Shown here piece by piece: positions 25,259 to 33,857 of a DNA stretch of 64,000 bases; positions within the stretch are counted from its first letter, which is position 1, and each line of letters begins with the position of its first letter. Under the pieces are notes generated by a model. It did no database searches. It had not been told where the DNA came from and saw only the letters and a program-made list of their open reading frames with translations. This DNA comes from JAXDAY01 sp034679345. GTDB taxonomy: Bacteria; Eisenbacteria; RBG-16-71-46; CAIMUX01; VGJL01. The translations under genes were made by a program, and so were the position numbers. The stretch lies in the NCBI GenBank assembly GCA_034679345.1, contig JAXDAY010000017.1, forward strand, positions 1 to 64,000. The letters run 5' to 3'.

Positions 25259-27985
25259 CTAGGAGGCGGGCCCCCCAGGGGGGAGGTCCTTGACGACCTC
25301 GATGATGTCGCCCTCGACATCGTGCGAGATCTCGAATCCGCGATTGCGGAAGAGACGGATCATGCGTTCGTTCTCCGGCGAAGTCTCCGCGACGACCCGG
25401 CGCAATCCCCAGTGCTTCGCGATCTCGTAGCAGTAATCGGTCAGCACCCCTCCCAGACCGCGATCCTGCCACGCATCGGTCACCAGCACGGCGTACTCCA
25501 CGGTCTCGTGATCGGGATCGGCGATGAGCCTGCCCACGCCGATGAGCTTCTGGCTTCCGTCCTCCTCGACCTCCGCAACAATGGCGATCTCGCGATCGTA
25601 GTCGATGAAGCAGTAGCGTGTCGCCGTCTCATGGTGCTTCCACTGGAAGAGGGCGCGGAAGCGCGCGTAGATCGTCTCGGGGGAGCAGCGGGAGAGCATG
25701 TCGCTCCAGAGCGGCTCGTCTTCCGGCTTGATCGGACGCAGGCGGACGGGCGTGCCGTCCTTGAGCTTGGTTTCCGTGACGTACTCCTCCGGATAGGGGC
25801 GGAGAACCAGGTGCTCGTAGGGTCGCGCCCCCCGCGCCAGAACCGCGCGATCCAGGACGATGCGCGCGTCCAGGGCGATCGCCCCTTCCGCGGCGACCAG
25901 CAGGGGATTCACGTCGATCTCACGGATCTCGGGGAAGTCCGCGACGAGGTAGGAGAATCGCATGAGAATCTCGATCAGCTGATCGATCTTCGCGGCCGGG
26001 CGTCCCCGGTATCCCTTCAGCAGGCGCCAGGCGGCGAGCTGCTCGAGCATGCGCCGGGCGAGGCGCTCGTTGAGGGGGGGAAGGCCCAGGGCGCGGTCGG
26101 TGAAGACCTCGGCGGCGATGCCCCCCGTCCCGACCATCAGGACGGCGCCAAAGGTCGGGTCCTTCTTGGCGCCGAGGATGAGCTCGATACCCTCGCGGGT
26201 CGGGGCCATGCGCTGGACGGTCACGCCGTCGATTCGCGCCTCGGGCCGGCGCCTGCGCGCTTCGGAAACGATCCGATCGAAAGCGGCGCGAACGGAAGCG
26301 CCGTCCCTCAGGTCGAGCGCCACCCCGCCCACGTCGGTCTTGTGCGTGATCTCAGGGGAGTCGATCTTGCAGACCACGGGGTAGCCGATCTCGCCGGCGA
26401 CCGCCTCTGCCGCCTCGGCGGTGGCGGCCCGCCACGGGCGGGTGACCGGGATCCCGTATGCCTCGAGGAGCCGCTTGGAGAAGTCCTCGCTGAGGATCTC
26501 TCCTTCGCCGGGAATGAGATCGAGAAAGACGCGACGGATCTCCGAGCGATCGAGCGGAAAGAGGACGGGGATGTCCCGCGGGGTTTCGAAAAGGATGTCG
26601 AGATTGCGGGCGTAGGAGACGAGGGTCATGAATGCGCGGACCGCCTGCTCGGGAGTGGAGTAGGTCGCGATGCCCGCCTGGTTCAGGATTCCGACACCCT
26701 CGCGCATGCTCTTTCCGCCGAGCCACGCGGCGAGGATCGGCTTCGCGGTGCCCGGGACGAGGGATGCGATCTCCATCGCCGTCGCCTTCGGATTCGTCAT
26801 CGCCTGCGGCGTCAGAATGACCAGCACCGCGTCGACTCCCGGATCGGCGAGAGTGATCTCGACCGCCTTCGCGACTCGCTTGGGCTTGGCGTCCCCGAGC
26901 ACGTCGATCGGGTTGCCGTGCGACCAGAAGGGAGGAAGCGTCTCGCTCAGACGCGCGATCGTCTCGGGTAGAAGCGCGGCGAGCGACCCGCGACGCGCGA
27001 TCAAGGCGTCGGTCGCCATCACTCCGGGGCCGCCGGCGTTGGTGACGATCGCGAGCCGGGCGCCCCGGGGGGGCTGGTACCGGGCGACCAGTTCCGCGCA
27101 GTCGAAGATGTCGCCGATCTCGAAGACACGGGCGATTCCGGCGCGCTCGAACGCCGCCTCGTAGACCGCGTCCTCTCCCGCCATCGCGCCGGTGTGCGAG
27201 GCGGCGGCCTGGGCGGATTCCGCGAAGCGTCCCGCCTTGTACGCGACGATCGGCTTCTGCCTGGCGAAAGCGCGCGTCGCGGTCATGAACTTCCTCGCAT
27301 CGCGAAGCGACTCGACATAGAGGATGACCGAGCGCGTGCGCTCGTCCTCGCAGAAGTAGTCGATCAGATCGCCGAAGTCGACGTCGAGCATGTTGCCGAT
27401 CGAGACAAAGTAGGAGAAGCCGATGTTCTCCTCGATCGCCCAATCGAGGATCGAAGTGCAGAGCGCCCCCGACTGCGAGATGAATGCGACGCCCCCCGAC
27501 TTGGGCGCTTCACCCGCGAAGCTCGCATTCAGGCCGATGCCCGGCACGATCACGCCGAGGCAGTTGGGCCCGATGATCCGCATCCCGTCGTAACGCCGCC
27601 GGAGATCGCCGATCCTCTCTTCGAGGGCGCGCCCCTCGGGTCCGATCTCGCGGAATCCCGCCGAGACGATGACGACTCCGAGGATGCCCGCGTCGCCGCA
27701 CATGCGGACGATCTCCGGGACCTCGACCGCCGGGGAGGCGACGACGGCCAGATCGGGCTTGCGGGGGAGCGCCTCCACGTTCGAGTGGCAATGGATGCCG
27801 AGGATCGCCTCGAGCTTCGGGTGGATTGGATAGACGACGCCGCGGTAGCCGGCTCCGACGAGATTGCGGAGCACCGTGCAGCCCACGCTCTTCGGGTTCT
27901 CGTTGGCCCCGAAGAGGGCGATCCGCTGCGGCTTGAATATGGAATCGAGCCTGTGAACGTCCACCGCCCCGTCTCCCTCCGCCAC
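25259..27985 (-). CDS. ADP-forming acyl-CoA synthetase fused to GNAT acetyltransferase (Pat-like)
   Basis: A 908-residue protein with the Pat architecture. CoA-binding domain at the N-terminus (FKPQRIALFGANENPKSVG), succinyl-CoA-ligase-like domains with IGPNCLGVIVPG, the catalytic-His segment AASHTGAMAGEDAVY, an ATP-grasp part (about 480-700; YPVVCKIDSPEITHKTDVGG), and from about 740 a GNAT domain with VRLRPIKPEDEPLW and the acetyl-CoA loop QDRGLGGVL. In Pat proteins the synthetase part lost activity while GNAT acetylates enzymes such as acetyl-CoA synthetase; here the His is kept, so both functions are possible. GTG 27985 is the outer start; GTG 27964 is an alternative with GGAGGGAG before it. 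Confidence 0.92.
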   Translation of the reverse strand: MAEGDGAVDVHRLDSIFKPQRIALFGANENPKSVGCTVLRNLVGAGYRGVVYPIHPKLEAILGIHCHSNVEALPRKPDLAVVASPAVEVPEIVRMCGDAGILGVVIVSAGFREIGPEGRALEERIGDLRRRYDGMRIIGPNCLGVIVPGIGLNASFAGEAPKSGGVAFISQSGALCTSILDWAIEENIGFSYFVSIGNMLDVDFGDLIDYFCEDERTRSVILYVESLRDARKFMTATRAFARQKPIVAYKAGRFAESAQAAASHTGAMAGEDAVYEAAFERAGIARVFEIGDIFDCAELVARYQPPRGARLAIVTNAGGPGVMATDALIARRGSLAALLPETIARLSETLPPFWSHGNPIDVLGDAKPKRVAKAVEITLADPGVDAVLVILTPQAMTNPKATAMEIASLVPGTAKPILAAWLGGKSMREGVGILNQAGIATYSTPEQAVRAFMTLVSYARNLDILFETPRDIPVLFPLDRSEIRRVFLDLIPGEGEILSEDFSKRLLEAYGIPVTRPWRAATAEAAEAVAGEIGYPVVCKIDSPEITHKTDVGGVALDLRDGASVRAAFDRIVSEARRRRPEARIDGVTVQRMAPTREGIELILGAKKDPTFGAVLMVGTGGIAAEVFTDRALGLPPLNERLARRMLEQLAAWRLLKGYRGRPAAKIDQLIEILMRFSYLVADFPEIREIDVNPLLVAAEGAIALDARIVLDRAVLARGARPYEHLVLRPYPEEYVTETKLKDGTPVRLRPIKPEDEPLWSDMLSRCSPETIYARFRALFQWKHHETATRYCFIDYDREIAIVAEVEEDGSQKLIGVGRLIADPDHETVEYAVLVTDAWQDRGLGGVLTDYCYEIAKHWGLRRVVAETSPENERMIRLFRNRGFEISHDVEGDIIEVVKDLPPGGPAS

Positions 27986-28060
27986 CGCGCGACGATCCGC
28001 CTGGCGAGAGAACTCCCGCCCCCGAGATCCTAGCAGATCCCAACCTCGAGGGCGGCCCGG

Positions 28061-28981
28061 CTAGATTTCGAGCTCCTTGACCCTCACTTTCGCCAGATCG
28101 ATCTCACCGACCCCGAGGTCGTAAGCGGCCCGGATGTGTCGCACCTGCCCGCCCTCGAGCTGGAAGAAGCGCGAGGCGAAGGAGTCGACAGCCACCGGAT
28201 CCGCTCCCGCGATCACGGATCGTTCACGCGACACCTGCCCTGGACCGGCGGGGCCGTTGGTTCTCAGGACGTGGTTCGCGTCCATGATGACCAGGTCGTG
28301 ATAGACCGCGCTGCCGAGCTCGGCGATGCACTCATGCAGGTCGGTCTGGTGGAAGACCATCCGGTCCCAGATCGATCCCATCATGTTCTTGAGGGAGAGG
28401 GTCACCTGGGTTCCCGCGTGATGCTTGGCGATCGGCATGTTGATGAAACAATCAGCCTCGACGATATCGGCAGCGAGTTCGATCCGGCGCAGGATTCTTC
28501 CCCGAGGAACGAGCACCTCCCGGAAGTCCGACTTCGCGGTCACGGACTTGAGCGTCCCCCCCGCCGCCGCCACCGCGTCGGCGGTGCCGTTCAGCTCCAT
28601 CGAGCGCAGGTCGTCGTTGCTGAGCACGACGACCTCCCGCGCGCCGACGCGGAAGCACTCGCGGATCACCGCCTCGATCATCGCCGGATTCGTGTGGATC
28701 GCGCGCTCGGGACGGCTCGTCCCGATCGGGTTGGGCTTGATCGCCACCTTTGCGCCTTCTCGCACGAAGCGCGACAGCCCGCCCAGGGCGTCCAGCGCGG
28801 CGATGCAGTTCCTGGCCGGAGAGTCGCCCTTGACGACCGCGAGATCGAACGGCGCCTGAAGAAGGTCGAGGGATGCTCCCGCGACCGACCGACGAGCGGA
28901 ATCGCCGGATGCGAAGAACGCTCCGGCCGATACGGCTGCCGCCTTGCGCAGGAAGCCGCGGCGCGTGAGCAGATCGGCCAT
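28061..28981 (-). CDS. DUF362 protein with Tat signal peptide
   Basis: A 306-residue exported protein. The N-terminus TRRGFLRKAAAVSAGAFFA is a twin-arginine signal; the mature part is a DUF362 domain with VAIKPNPIGTS, TNPAMIEAVIRECF, VVVLSNDDL, ADCFINMPIAKHHAG and TLSLKNMMG. DUF362 proteins often carry iron-sulfur clusters; no Cys-rich ferredoxin motif is present here. The ATG lies two bases after the stop of the upstream TPR gene, so they are co-transcribed. Function unknown; a periplasmic cofactor protein is possible given Tat export. Confidence 0.88.
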   Translation of the reverse strand: MADLLTRRGFLRKAAAVSAGAFFASGDSARRSVAGASLDLLQAPFDLAVVKGDSPARNCIAALDALGGLSRFVREGAKVAIKPNPIGTSRPERAIHTNPAMIEAVIRECFRVGAREVVVLSNDDLRSMELNGTADAVAAAGGTLKSVTAKSDFREVLVPRGRILRRIELAADIVEADCFINMPIAKHHAGTQVTLSLKNMMGSIWDRMVFHQTDLHECIAELGSAVYHDLVIMDANHVLRTNGPAGPGQVSRERSVIAGADPVAVDSFASRFFQLEGGQVRHIRAAYDLGVGEIDLAKVRVKELEI

Positions 28982-28983
28982 GT

Positions 28984-30594
28984 CTAGTTCTCCCTTGCTT
29001 CGCCGGCACCCGACACGATCGTTCGGATGGCGGCGCGCGCTTCCTCGGCTTGCGGGCCGGCCGATGCGAGCGCGAGGAACCGCTCGTAGGCGCGGACCGC
29101 GTCATCCAACCGGCCGAGGGCCCGGTAGACCCGGCCGAGCATGAAGTGCGAGTTGGAGAAGTCGCGGTTGATCCCGACGGCTCGCTCGTATTCCCGCGCC
29201 GCGTCCTCGATCCTGCCCGCCGCGAGGTACCCCTCGCCCAGGCTATCGTGGGCGTTCGGGTCATCAGGCGCCAGGGCGGCGTACTTCTCGAAGTAGGGGA
29301 TCGCCTCTTCGGCGCGCCCCTGCCCGAGCAGCCCGTAGCCGATCATGTTGAGAGCAGTCGTGTCTTCCGGATTCGATCGGAGGTAGATCTCGAAGGCCTC
29401 GAGCGCCTCCTTGCTCCGGCCAATCTGGCTATAGGCGTATCCGAGTAGGAGGTGGGTCTGGGCATCCGCGGGATCGATTTCCCGCGCCCGCTCCAGGATC
29501 TCCACGGCGCGCGCTCCCGCCATTGCGTTCGTGTAGCTCCCGCCGAGCGTCTGGAGGAGCTCGAGGTCTTGAGGCTGCTTCGCCACGGCGGCCTCGATCT
29601 CCGCGATGGGACCGTAGCGGCCCTCGATCGTCTCCTTCGCCATGCGGCTTCGAAGCCCATCCGGGTGCTCGCGCAGGAAGGCGCGGAGCCGGCGGCATCC
29701 CTCCGTGTAGTCGCCCGCGATGGTCGTCTCCAGAGTGATCTTGCGGTACTCGAGACACTCCCTCAGGGCGGGCGGGGGCGCTGCGGCAAGCGCTTCCTCG
29801 GTCTTCGCCAGGGCGGCCGGGTAGTCACGCGCGGCCACCAGGCTCGTCCCGGCCGCATAGGCGTCGAATGGTGTCCAGGCGATCGCATGATGCTTGGCGA
29901 TCATCTCGCGCCGCGCCAAGGCATCCGCCAGATGCTCGCTCGACGGGTACTCTCTGAGCAGTCGCTCGTAGGCGGTCGAAGCGGCCGCCTCGTCTCCTCG
30001 CGCCACATGGTAGGCGGCGATCCGCGACAGAGCGGTCCCCGCGATCTCAGGGGAGGGCTCGCCCTCGAGGGCTTCGACGTAGGTGGCCACCATCTCGGCT
30101 TCCATCCCCGCCCGACCGTAGCAATCTGCCGCCGCCTGGGTCACCGTCGTCGTCCAGCCCGCGGCGGTTTCTGAAGTCGCACCCTCGGCGAGCCGCAATG
30201 CGAGCGCGTACGCCTCGCCGGCTTCCCGCCAGCGCCCGCGCGCGCCGAGGCAATCCCCCTGCCGCCTCGCCGCGTCCCTCGCGCAAGACGAGCGTGGGTA
30301 CGCGAGCACGACCCGCTCCAGGTTCGATAGGCCCGCCACGGTATCGCCCAGGGCTCCCAGGTCGATCTCCGCGATTGCGAGCAGCGCGACCGGCGCGAGA
30401 CGATCCTCGGGAGCGCGCTCGAGAAAGGCCGCGTACTCCTGCCGCGCGCCCGCGGCATCGCCCTTCATCGCTTTGCGCGTGGCCCGATCAAACTCCATGG
30501 CGATGCCGGCGAAGGCCCCGGATGTGAGGATCAGGATGGCGAAGCCGACGCCGGTGGCTCCGATCAAGAAACGACCGCTCTTCCAGACCTCCAT
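28984..30594 (-). CDS. TPR repeat protein with N-terminal membrane anchor or signal
   Basis: A 536-residue protein. A hydrophobic stretch (residues about 11-30, FLIGATGVGFAILILTSGAF) acts as signal or anchor; the rest is helical repeats, clearest at about 360-520 with LQTLGGSYTNAMAG, AQTHLLLGYAYSQIGRSKEA and NAHDSLGEGYLAAGRIEDA. No enzyme domain is seen. GGAGG is 4 bases before the ATG and a promoter lies at 30652-30680. It is followed two bases later by the Tat-exported DUF362 protein, so it may be an envelope assembly or scaffolding partner for it. Confidence 0.85.
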   Translation of the reverse strand: MEVWKSGRFLIGATGVGFAILILTSGAFAGIAMEFDRATRKAMKGDAAGARQEYAAFLERAPEDRLAPVALLAIAEIDLGALGDTVAGLSNLERVVLAYPRSSCARDAARRQGDCLGARGRWREAGEAYALALRLAEGATSETAAGWTTTVTQAAADCYGRAGMEAEMVATYVEALEGEPSPEIAGTALSRIAAYHVARGDEAAASTAYERLLREYPSSEHLADALARREMIAKHHAIAWTPFDAYAAGTSLVAARDYPAALAKTEEALAAAPPPALRECLEYRKITLETTIAGDYTEGCRRLRAFLREHPDGLRSRMAKETIEGRYGPIAEIEAAVAKQPQDLELLQTLGGSYTNAMAGARAVEILERAREIDPADAQTHLLLGYAYSQIGRSKEALEAFEIYLRSNPEDTTALNMIGYGLLGQGRAEEAIPYFEKYAALAPDDPNAHDSLGEGYLAAGRIEDAAREYERAVGINRDFSNSHFMLGRVYRALGRLDDAVRAYERFLALASAGPQAEEARAAIRTIVSGAGEAREN

Positions 30595-30651
30595 CGCGCC
30601 TCCGGCGGGAGCGGCGCCCGTCGCAGTGCCGGGCGGTCGCGCGCCCCCGCG

Positions 30652-30680
30652 ATTCTAGTGCCCGGGTTGCCGGGCGGCAA
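30652..30680 (-). promoter_or_regulatory. Sigma-70-like promoter for the TPR-DUF362 operon
   Basis: Minus strand TTGCCG, 17-base spacer, TAGAAT. Transcription would start near 30646, about 50 nt before the ATG at 30594. Confidence 0.55.
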
Positions 30681-30731
30681 GCCGGGGACCGCCGCGCGCT
30701 TTCGAAGCGGCCTTGGGCTCTGCGCCGGCAG

Positions 30732-30760
30732 TCGACAGGGGGCGCGGCTCGCCGTATCCT
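30732..30760 (+). promoter_or_regulatory. Sigma-70-like promoter for the receiver/PEP-synthase-like gene
   Basis: TCGACA, 17-base spacer, TATCCT; transcription near 30767, 30 bases before the GTG at 30797. Back to back with the promoter at 30652-30680. Confidence 0.45.
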
Positions 30761-30796
30761 GAGGACCGCTGCGCCAGTCGAGGAGGAGGCGGGGAC

Positions 30797-33772
30797 GTGA
30801 GCGATCCGCAGAACCGAGCGTCGATCGGACGACTGGGCTCGCGCGATGCGATGTTCGGGGACCTCATGGAGTTTCGGGTTCGAGAGATTCTGCTGGTCTC
30901 GAGCCTGTACGACTCCTATGTCCTGGAAGAGGACGGCCTCCTCGCGGAGAGCCTGGATGTGGAGTACTCCCAGCTCAATCTGAGCGCCGCTCCCCGGATC
31001 GCGCGCGTGCCGACGGGGGACGAAGCGATCGAGTTCCTTTCGGGACACTCCATCGATCTGGTCATCACGATGCCCCGTCTGGGCGACATGGACCTTCGTC
31101 GCTTCGGGCAGGAGGTGAAGAGGCGCCAGGGCGGACTTCCGGTCATCGTGCTCTCCTCGAACCCTGCGGAAGCGGCGCGGCTCAAGGAAATGGACTTCGG
31201 CGAGGCGATCGATCAGATCTTCATCTGGCGGGGAGACTTTCGGCTCTTCCTCGCGATCGTCAAGCACGTGGAGGATCTCCGCAACGCCGAGCGCGACATG
31301 GCCCTGGCCGGCGTGCGCGGGATCGTCTTGATCGAGAACTCCGTGCGCTTCTACTCCTCCTACCTGCCGTTGCTCTACACCGAGCTGATGCGACAGACCC
31401 AGCGCGTCATGGCCGATCGTGTGAACGCCACGCAGCGGCGCAGGCGGATGCGAGCCAGGCCGAAGATCTTTCTCGCCGAGACCTTCGAGGAGGCGTGGGA
31501 CCTGGTGACTCGCTACCGCGATCACCTGCTCGGCATCATCAGCGACGCGCGTTTTCCGCGAGACGGCCGCAGCGACCCGGAGGCGGGTTTCGAGTTCGTC
31601 CGCCGCGTGAAGAAGCTCGACCCCGACATGCCGATTCTGATCCAGTCCTCCGAAGATGATCTCGAATCCCGCGCCCATGCGCTTGGAGCGGCCTTCGTCA
31701 AGAAGCGTTCCCCGCGCCTGCTCGATGAGCTCCGCAGCTTCATCCAGACGAGCCTCGGCTTCGGCGATTTCGTTTTTCAGATGCCCGACGGTTCGGAGGT
31801 CGAGCGGGTCCGGGAGATCGCGGGCATGCCCGCCGCGCTTCGCAAGGTGCCCGACGCTTCTTTGCGCCACCATGCGGCGCGAAACCACTTCTCGAACTGG
31901 TGCATGGCGCGCACCGAGTTCGATCTCGCCGAGAGGCTGCGGCCGGTCCGTGTCTCGGAGTTCGATCACATCGATGAGTTGCGCGCATACCTCATCGAGG
32001 CTTTCGACCGGTTGCGAAGCGAGACCCAGAAGGGAGTCATCGCCGAGTTCTCGAGGTCGGACTTAGACGATACGGGCGGCTTCGCCCGCATCGGGACCGG
32101 CTCGCTGGGGGGCAAGGGACGAGGCCTCGGGTTCATCAACGCCCTGCTCGCGGAAGGAGCGATGCCCGCCGAGTTCGAGGGAATCCGGATCTTCGTGCCC
32201 CCCTCGGTCGTCCTGGCGACCGACATCTTCGATGAGTTCATGCGGCGAAACGCCCTCGAAGGGATCGCCCTCTCCGACGCCTCCGACGAGGAGATCACTC
32301 GGGCCTTTCTTCAGGGGAGCTTCCCCGCCTCGCTCGACTCGGATCTGCTGAGCTTCCTCGCCAGAATCCGTGAGCCGTTGGCGGTGCGCTCTTCGAGCCT
32401 CCTCGAGGATTCCCACGAGCGCCCCTTCGCCGGAATCTACCGCACGGTGATGCTTCCGAACGCCGATCCGGACGAGGGCGCGCGCTTGGCCTCCCTCCGC
32501 GCGGCGATCCAGCACGTCTACGCCTCGACGTTCTTTCGCGGGGCGAAGGCCTACATCCAGGGATCGCTGCACCGGGCGGAGGAGGAGAAGATGGCCGTCG
32601 TCCTCCAACCCCTGGCGGGAAGGCCTCACGACGAGTTCTACTACCCCGACTTTGCCGGAGCCGCCTGCTCCTACAACTACTATCCGGTCCTGGGCACGAC
32701 GGCGGAGGACGGGGTCGCCTTGGTCGCCTTGGGGCTCGGCCGCACGGTCCTCGAAGGGGGCCGCTCCGTGCGCTTCTCTCCCGGCAGACCCCGGTCGATG
32801 CCGCAGTTCTCGAGCACCGCCGACATCGTCGCGAACGCGCAACGCCGGTTCTATGCCCTCGATCGATCCGCCGATCCGGTCGCGCTCCGCGCGGACCCCG
32901 ACCGAGCCCTCGTCCACCTCGATCTCGACGCGGCCGAAGCCCACGGCACCCTCTCCCGCGTCGCTTCGACCTACTCCCGGGAAAACGACGCGGTCTATGA
33001 CGGCACCTCGCGCCCGGGCGTGCGGCTGGTGACCTTCGCGCGGATCCTGAAAGGGGAGAGCTTCCCCTTGGCCGGCCTCCTGCGCCACTTCCTCGATCTC
33101 GGGAGGCGAACCATGAGCTGCCCGGTCGAGATCGAGTACGCCGCGAATCTGAACGGACCCGGAGGTTGTCCGCCGGAGTTCGCCTTCCTCCAGATCCGGC
33201 CGATGGTGGTCGAGACCGGGGCCGCAGACATTCAGGGAATCCTGGGCCGCGAAGAGCCGGAGAGGATCCTCTGCTACTCTACGAGGGCGCTGGGTCACGG
33301 GAGGGTGAGGGAGATCCGCGACATCGTCTACGTCTCGCCCGATCGCTTCGACCGGTCGAAGACCGAGCAGATCGCTCGGGAAGTGGGCGAGCTGAACGAT
33401 CGCCTCTCCGCCGAGGATCGTCCCTACCTACTGATAGGGCCTGGGCGTTGGGGCACATCGGATCCGTGGCTCGGAATCCCCGTGGAGTGGAGGCAGATCG
33501 ACCGCGCCGGAGTCATCATCGAGCTGGAACTCGAGGAGGTCCCGCTCACGCCCTCGGAGGGAACGCACTTCTTCCAGAATCTGACCTCGTTCGGGATCGG
33601 CTACTTCTCCGTCTTGCGCTCCGACGATAGGAGTTTCGTGGACTTCGACTGGCTGCGTTCGATTCCCGCCGCCCGGGAGTCGTTTTGCCTCCGCCACCTG
33701 CATCTTCCTGAGCCGGTCGACGTCTGGGTCGACGGCCGGTCGGGGCAGGGAGTGATCCTGAAGCGGGTCTGA
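30797..33772 (+). CDS. Tandem receiver-like protein with PEP-synthase/PPDK ATP-grasp domain
   Basis: A 991-residue protein. Residues about 25-150 look like a receiver that has lost its acidic residues (REILLVSSLYDSY, DLVITMPRLGDMD). Residues about 220-315 form a second receiver with likely Asp (GIISDARFPRDG), Ser (PILIQSSE) and Lys (FVKKRSP). From about 430 a PPDK/PEP-synthase ATP-binding domain follows: GTGSLGGKGRGLGFINALL, FVPPSVVLATDIFDEF, and AVRSSSLLEDSHERPFAGIY near 530. The phosphohistidine domain and the C-terminal PEP barrel of true PEP synthases are absent; instead a 200-residue conserved tail with GPGRWGTSDPWLG follows. AGGAGGAGGC precedes GTG 30797. It probably binds ATP and transfers phosphate to an unknown target under phospho-signal control. 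Confidence 0.85.
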   Translation: MSDPQNRASIGRLGSRDAMFGDLMEFRVREILLVSSLYDSYVLEEDGLLAESLDVEYSQLNLSAAPRIARVPTGDEAIEFLSGHSIDLVITMPRLGDMDLRRFGQEVKRRQGGLPVIVLSSNPAEAARLKEMDFGEAIDQIFIWRGDFRLFLAIVKHVEDLRNAERDMALAGVRGIVLIENSVRFYSSYLPLLYTELMRQTQRVMADRVNATQRRRRMRARPKIFLAETFEEAWDLVTRYRDHLLGIISDARFPRDGRSDPEAGFEFVRRVKKLDPDMPILIQSSEDDLESRAHALGAAFVKKRSPRLLDELRSFIQTSLGFGDFVFQMPDGSEVERVREIAGMPAALRKVPDASLRHHAARNHFSNWCMARTEFDLAERLRPVRVSEFDHIDELRAYLIEAFDRLRSETQKGVIAEFSRSDLDDTGGFARIGTGSLGGKGRGLGFINALLAEGAMPAEFEGIRIFVPPSVVLATDIFDEFMRRNALEGIALSDASDEEITRAFLQGSFPASLDSDLLSFLARIREPLAVRSSSLLEDSHERPFAGIYRTVMLPNADPDEGARLASLRAAIQHVYASTFFRGAKAYIQGSLHRAEEEKMAVVLQPLAGRPHDEFYYPDFAGAACSYNYYPVLGTTAEDGVALVALGLGRTVLEGGRSVRFSPGRPRSMPQFSSTADIVANAQRRFYALDRSADPVALRADPDRALVHLDLDAAEAHGTLSRVASTYSRENDAVYDGTSRPGVRLVTFARILKGESFPLAGLLRHFLDLGRRTMSCPVEIEYAANLNGPGGCPPEFAFLQIRPMVVETGAADIQGILGREEPERILCYSTRALGHGRVREIRDIVYVSPDRFDRSKTEQIAREVGELNDRLSAEDRPYLLIGPGRWGTSDPWLGIPVEWRQIDRAGVIIELELEEVPLTPSEGTHFFQNLTSFGIGYFSVLRSDDRSFVDFDWLRSIPAARESFCLRHLHLPEPVDVWVDGRSGQGVILKRV

Positions 33773-33802
33773 CGACGCGGGTGTTTCCGCCGCGGACGAA
33801 AG

Positions 33803-33830
33803 GCGGGGCGATCCCGTGGGATCGCCCCGC
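33803..33830. terminator. Bidirectional hairpin between convergent genes
   Basis: A perfect GC-rich inverted repeat (33803-33815 with 33818-33830; 12 bp plus a CGTG loop) in the 85-base gap between two converging genes. No T-tract on either side, so it may end transcription only partly. Confidence 0.65.
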
Positions 33831-33857
33831 GCGCGACTGAGCGCCCGGCCCTCCGGC

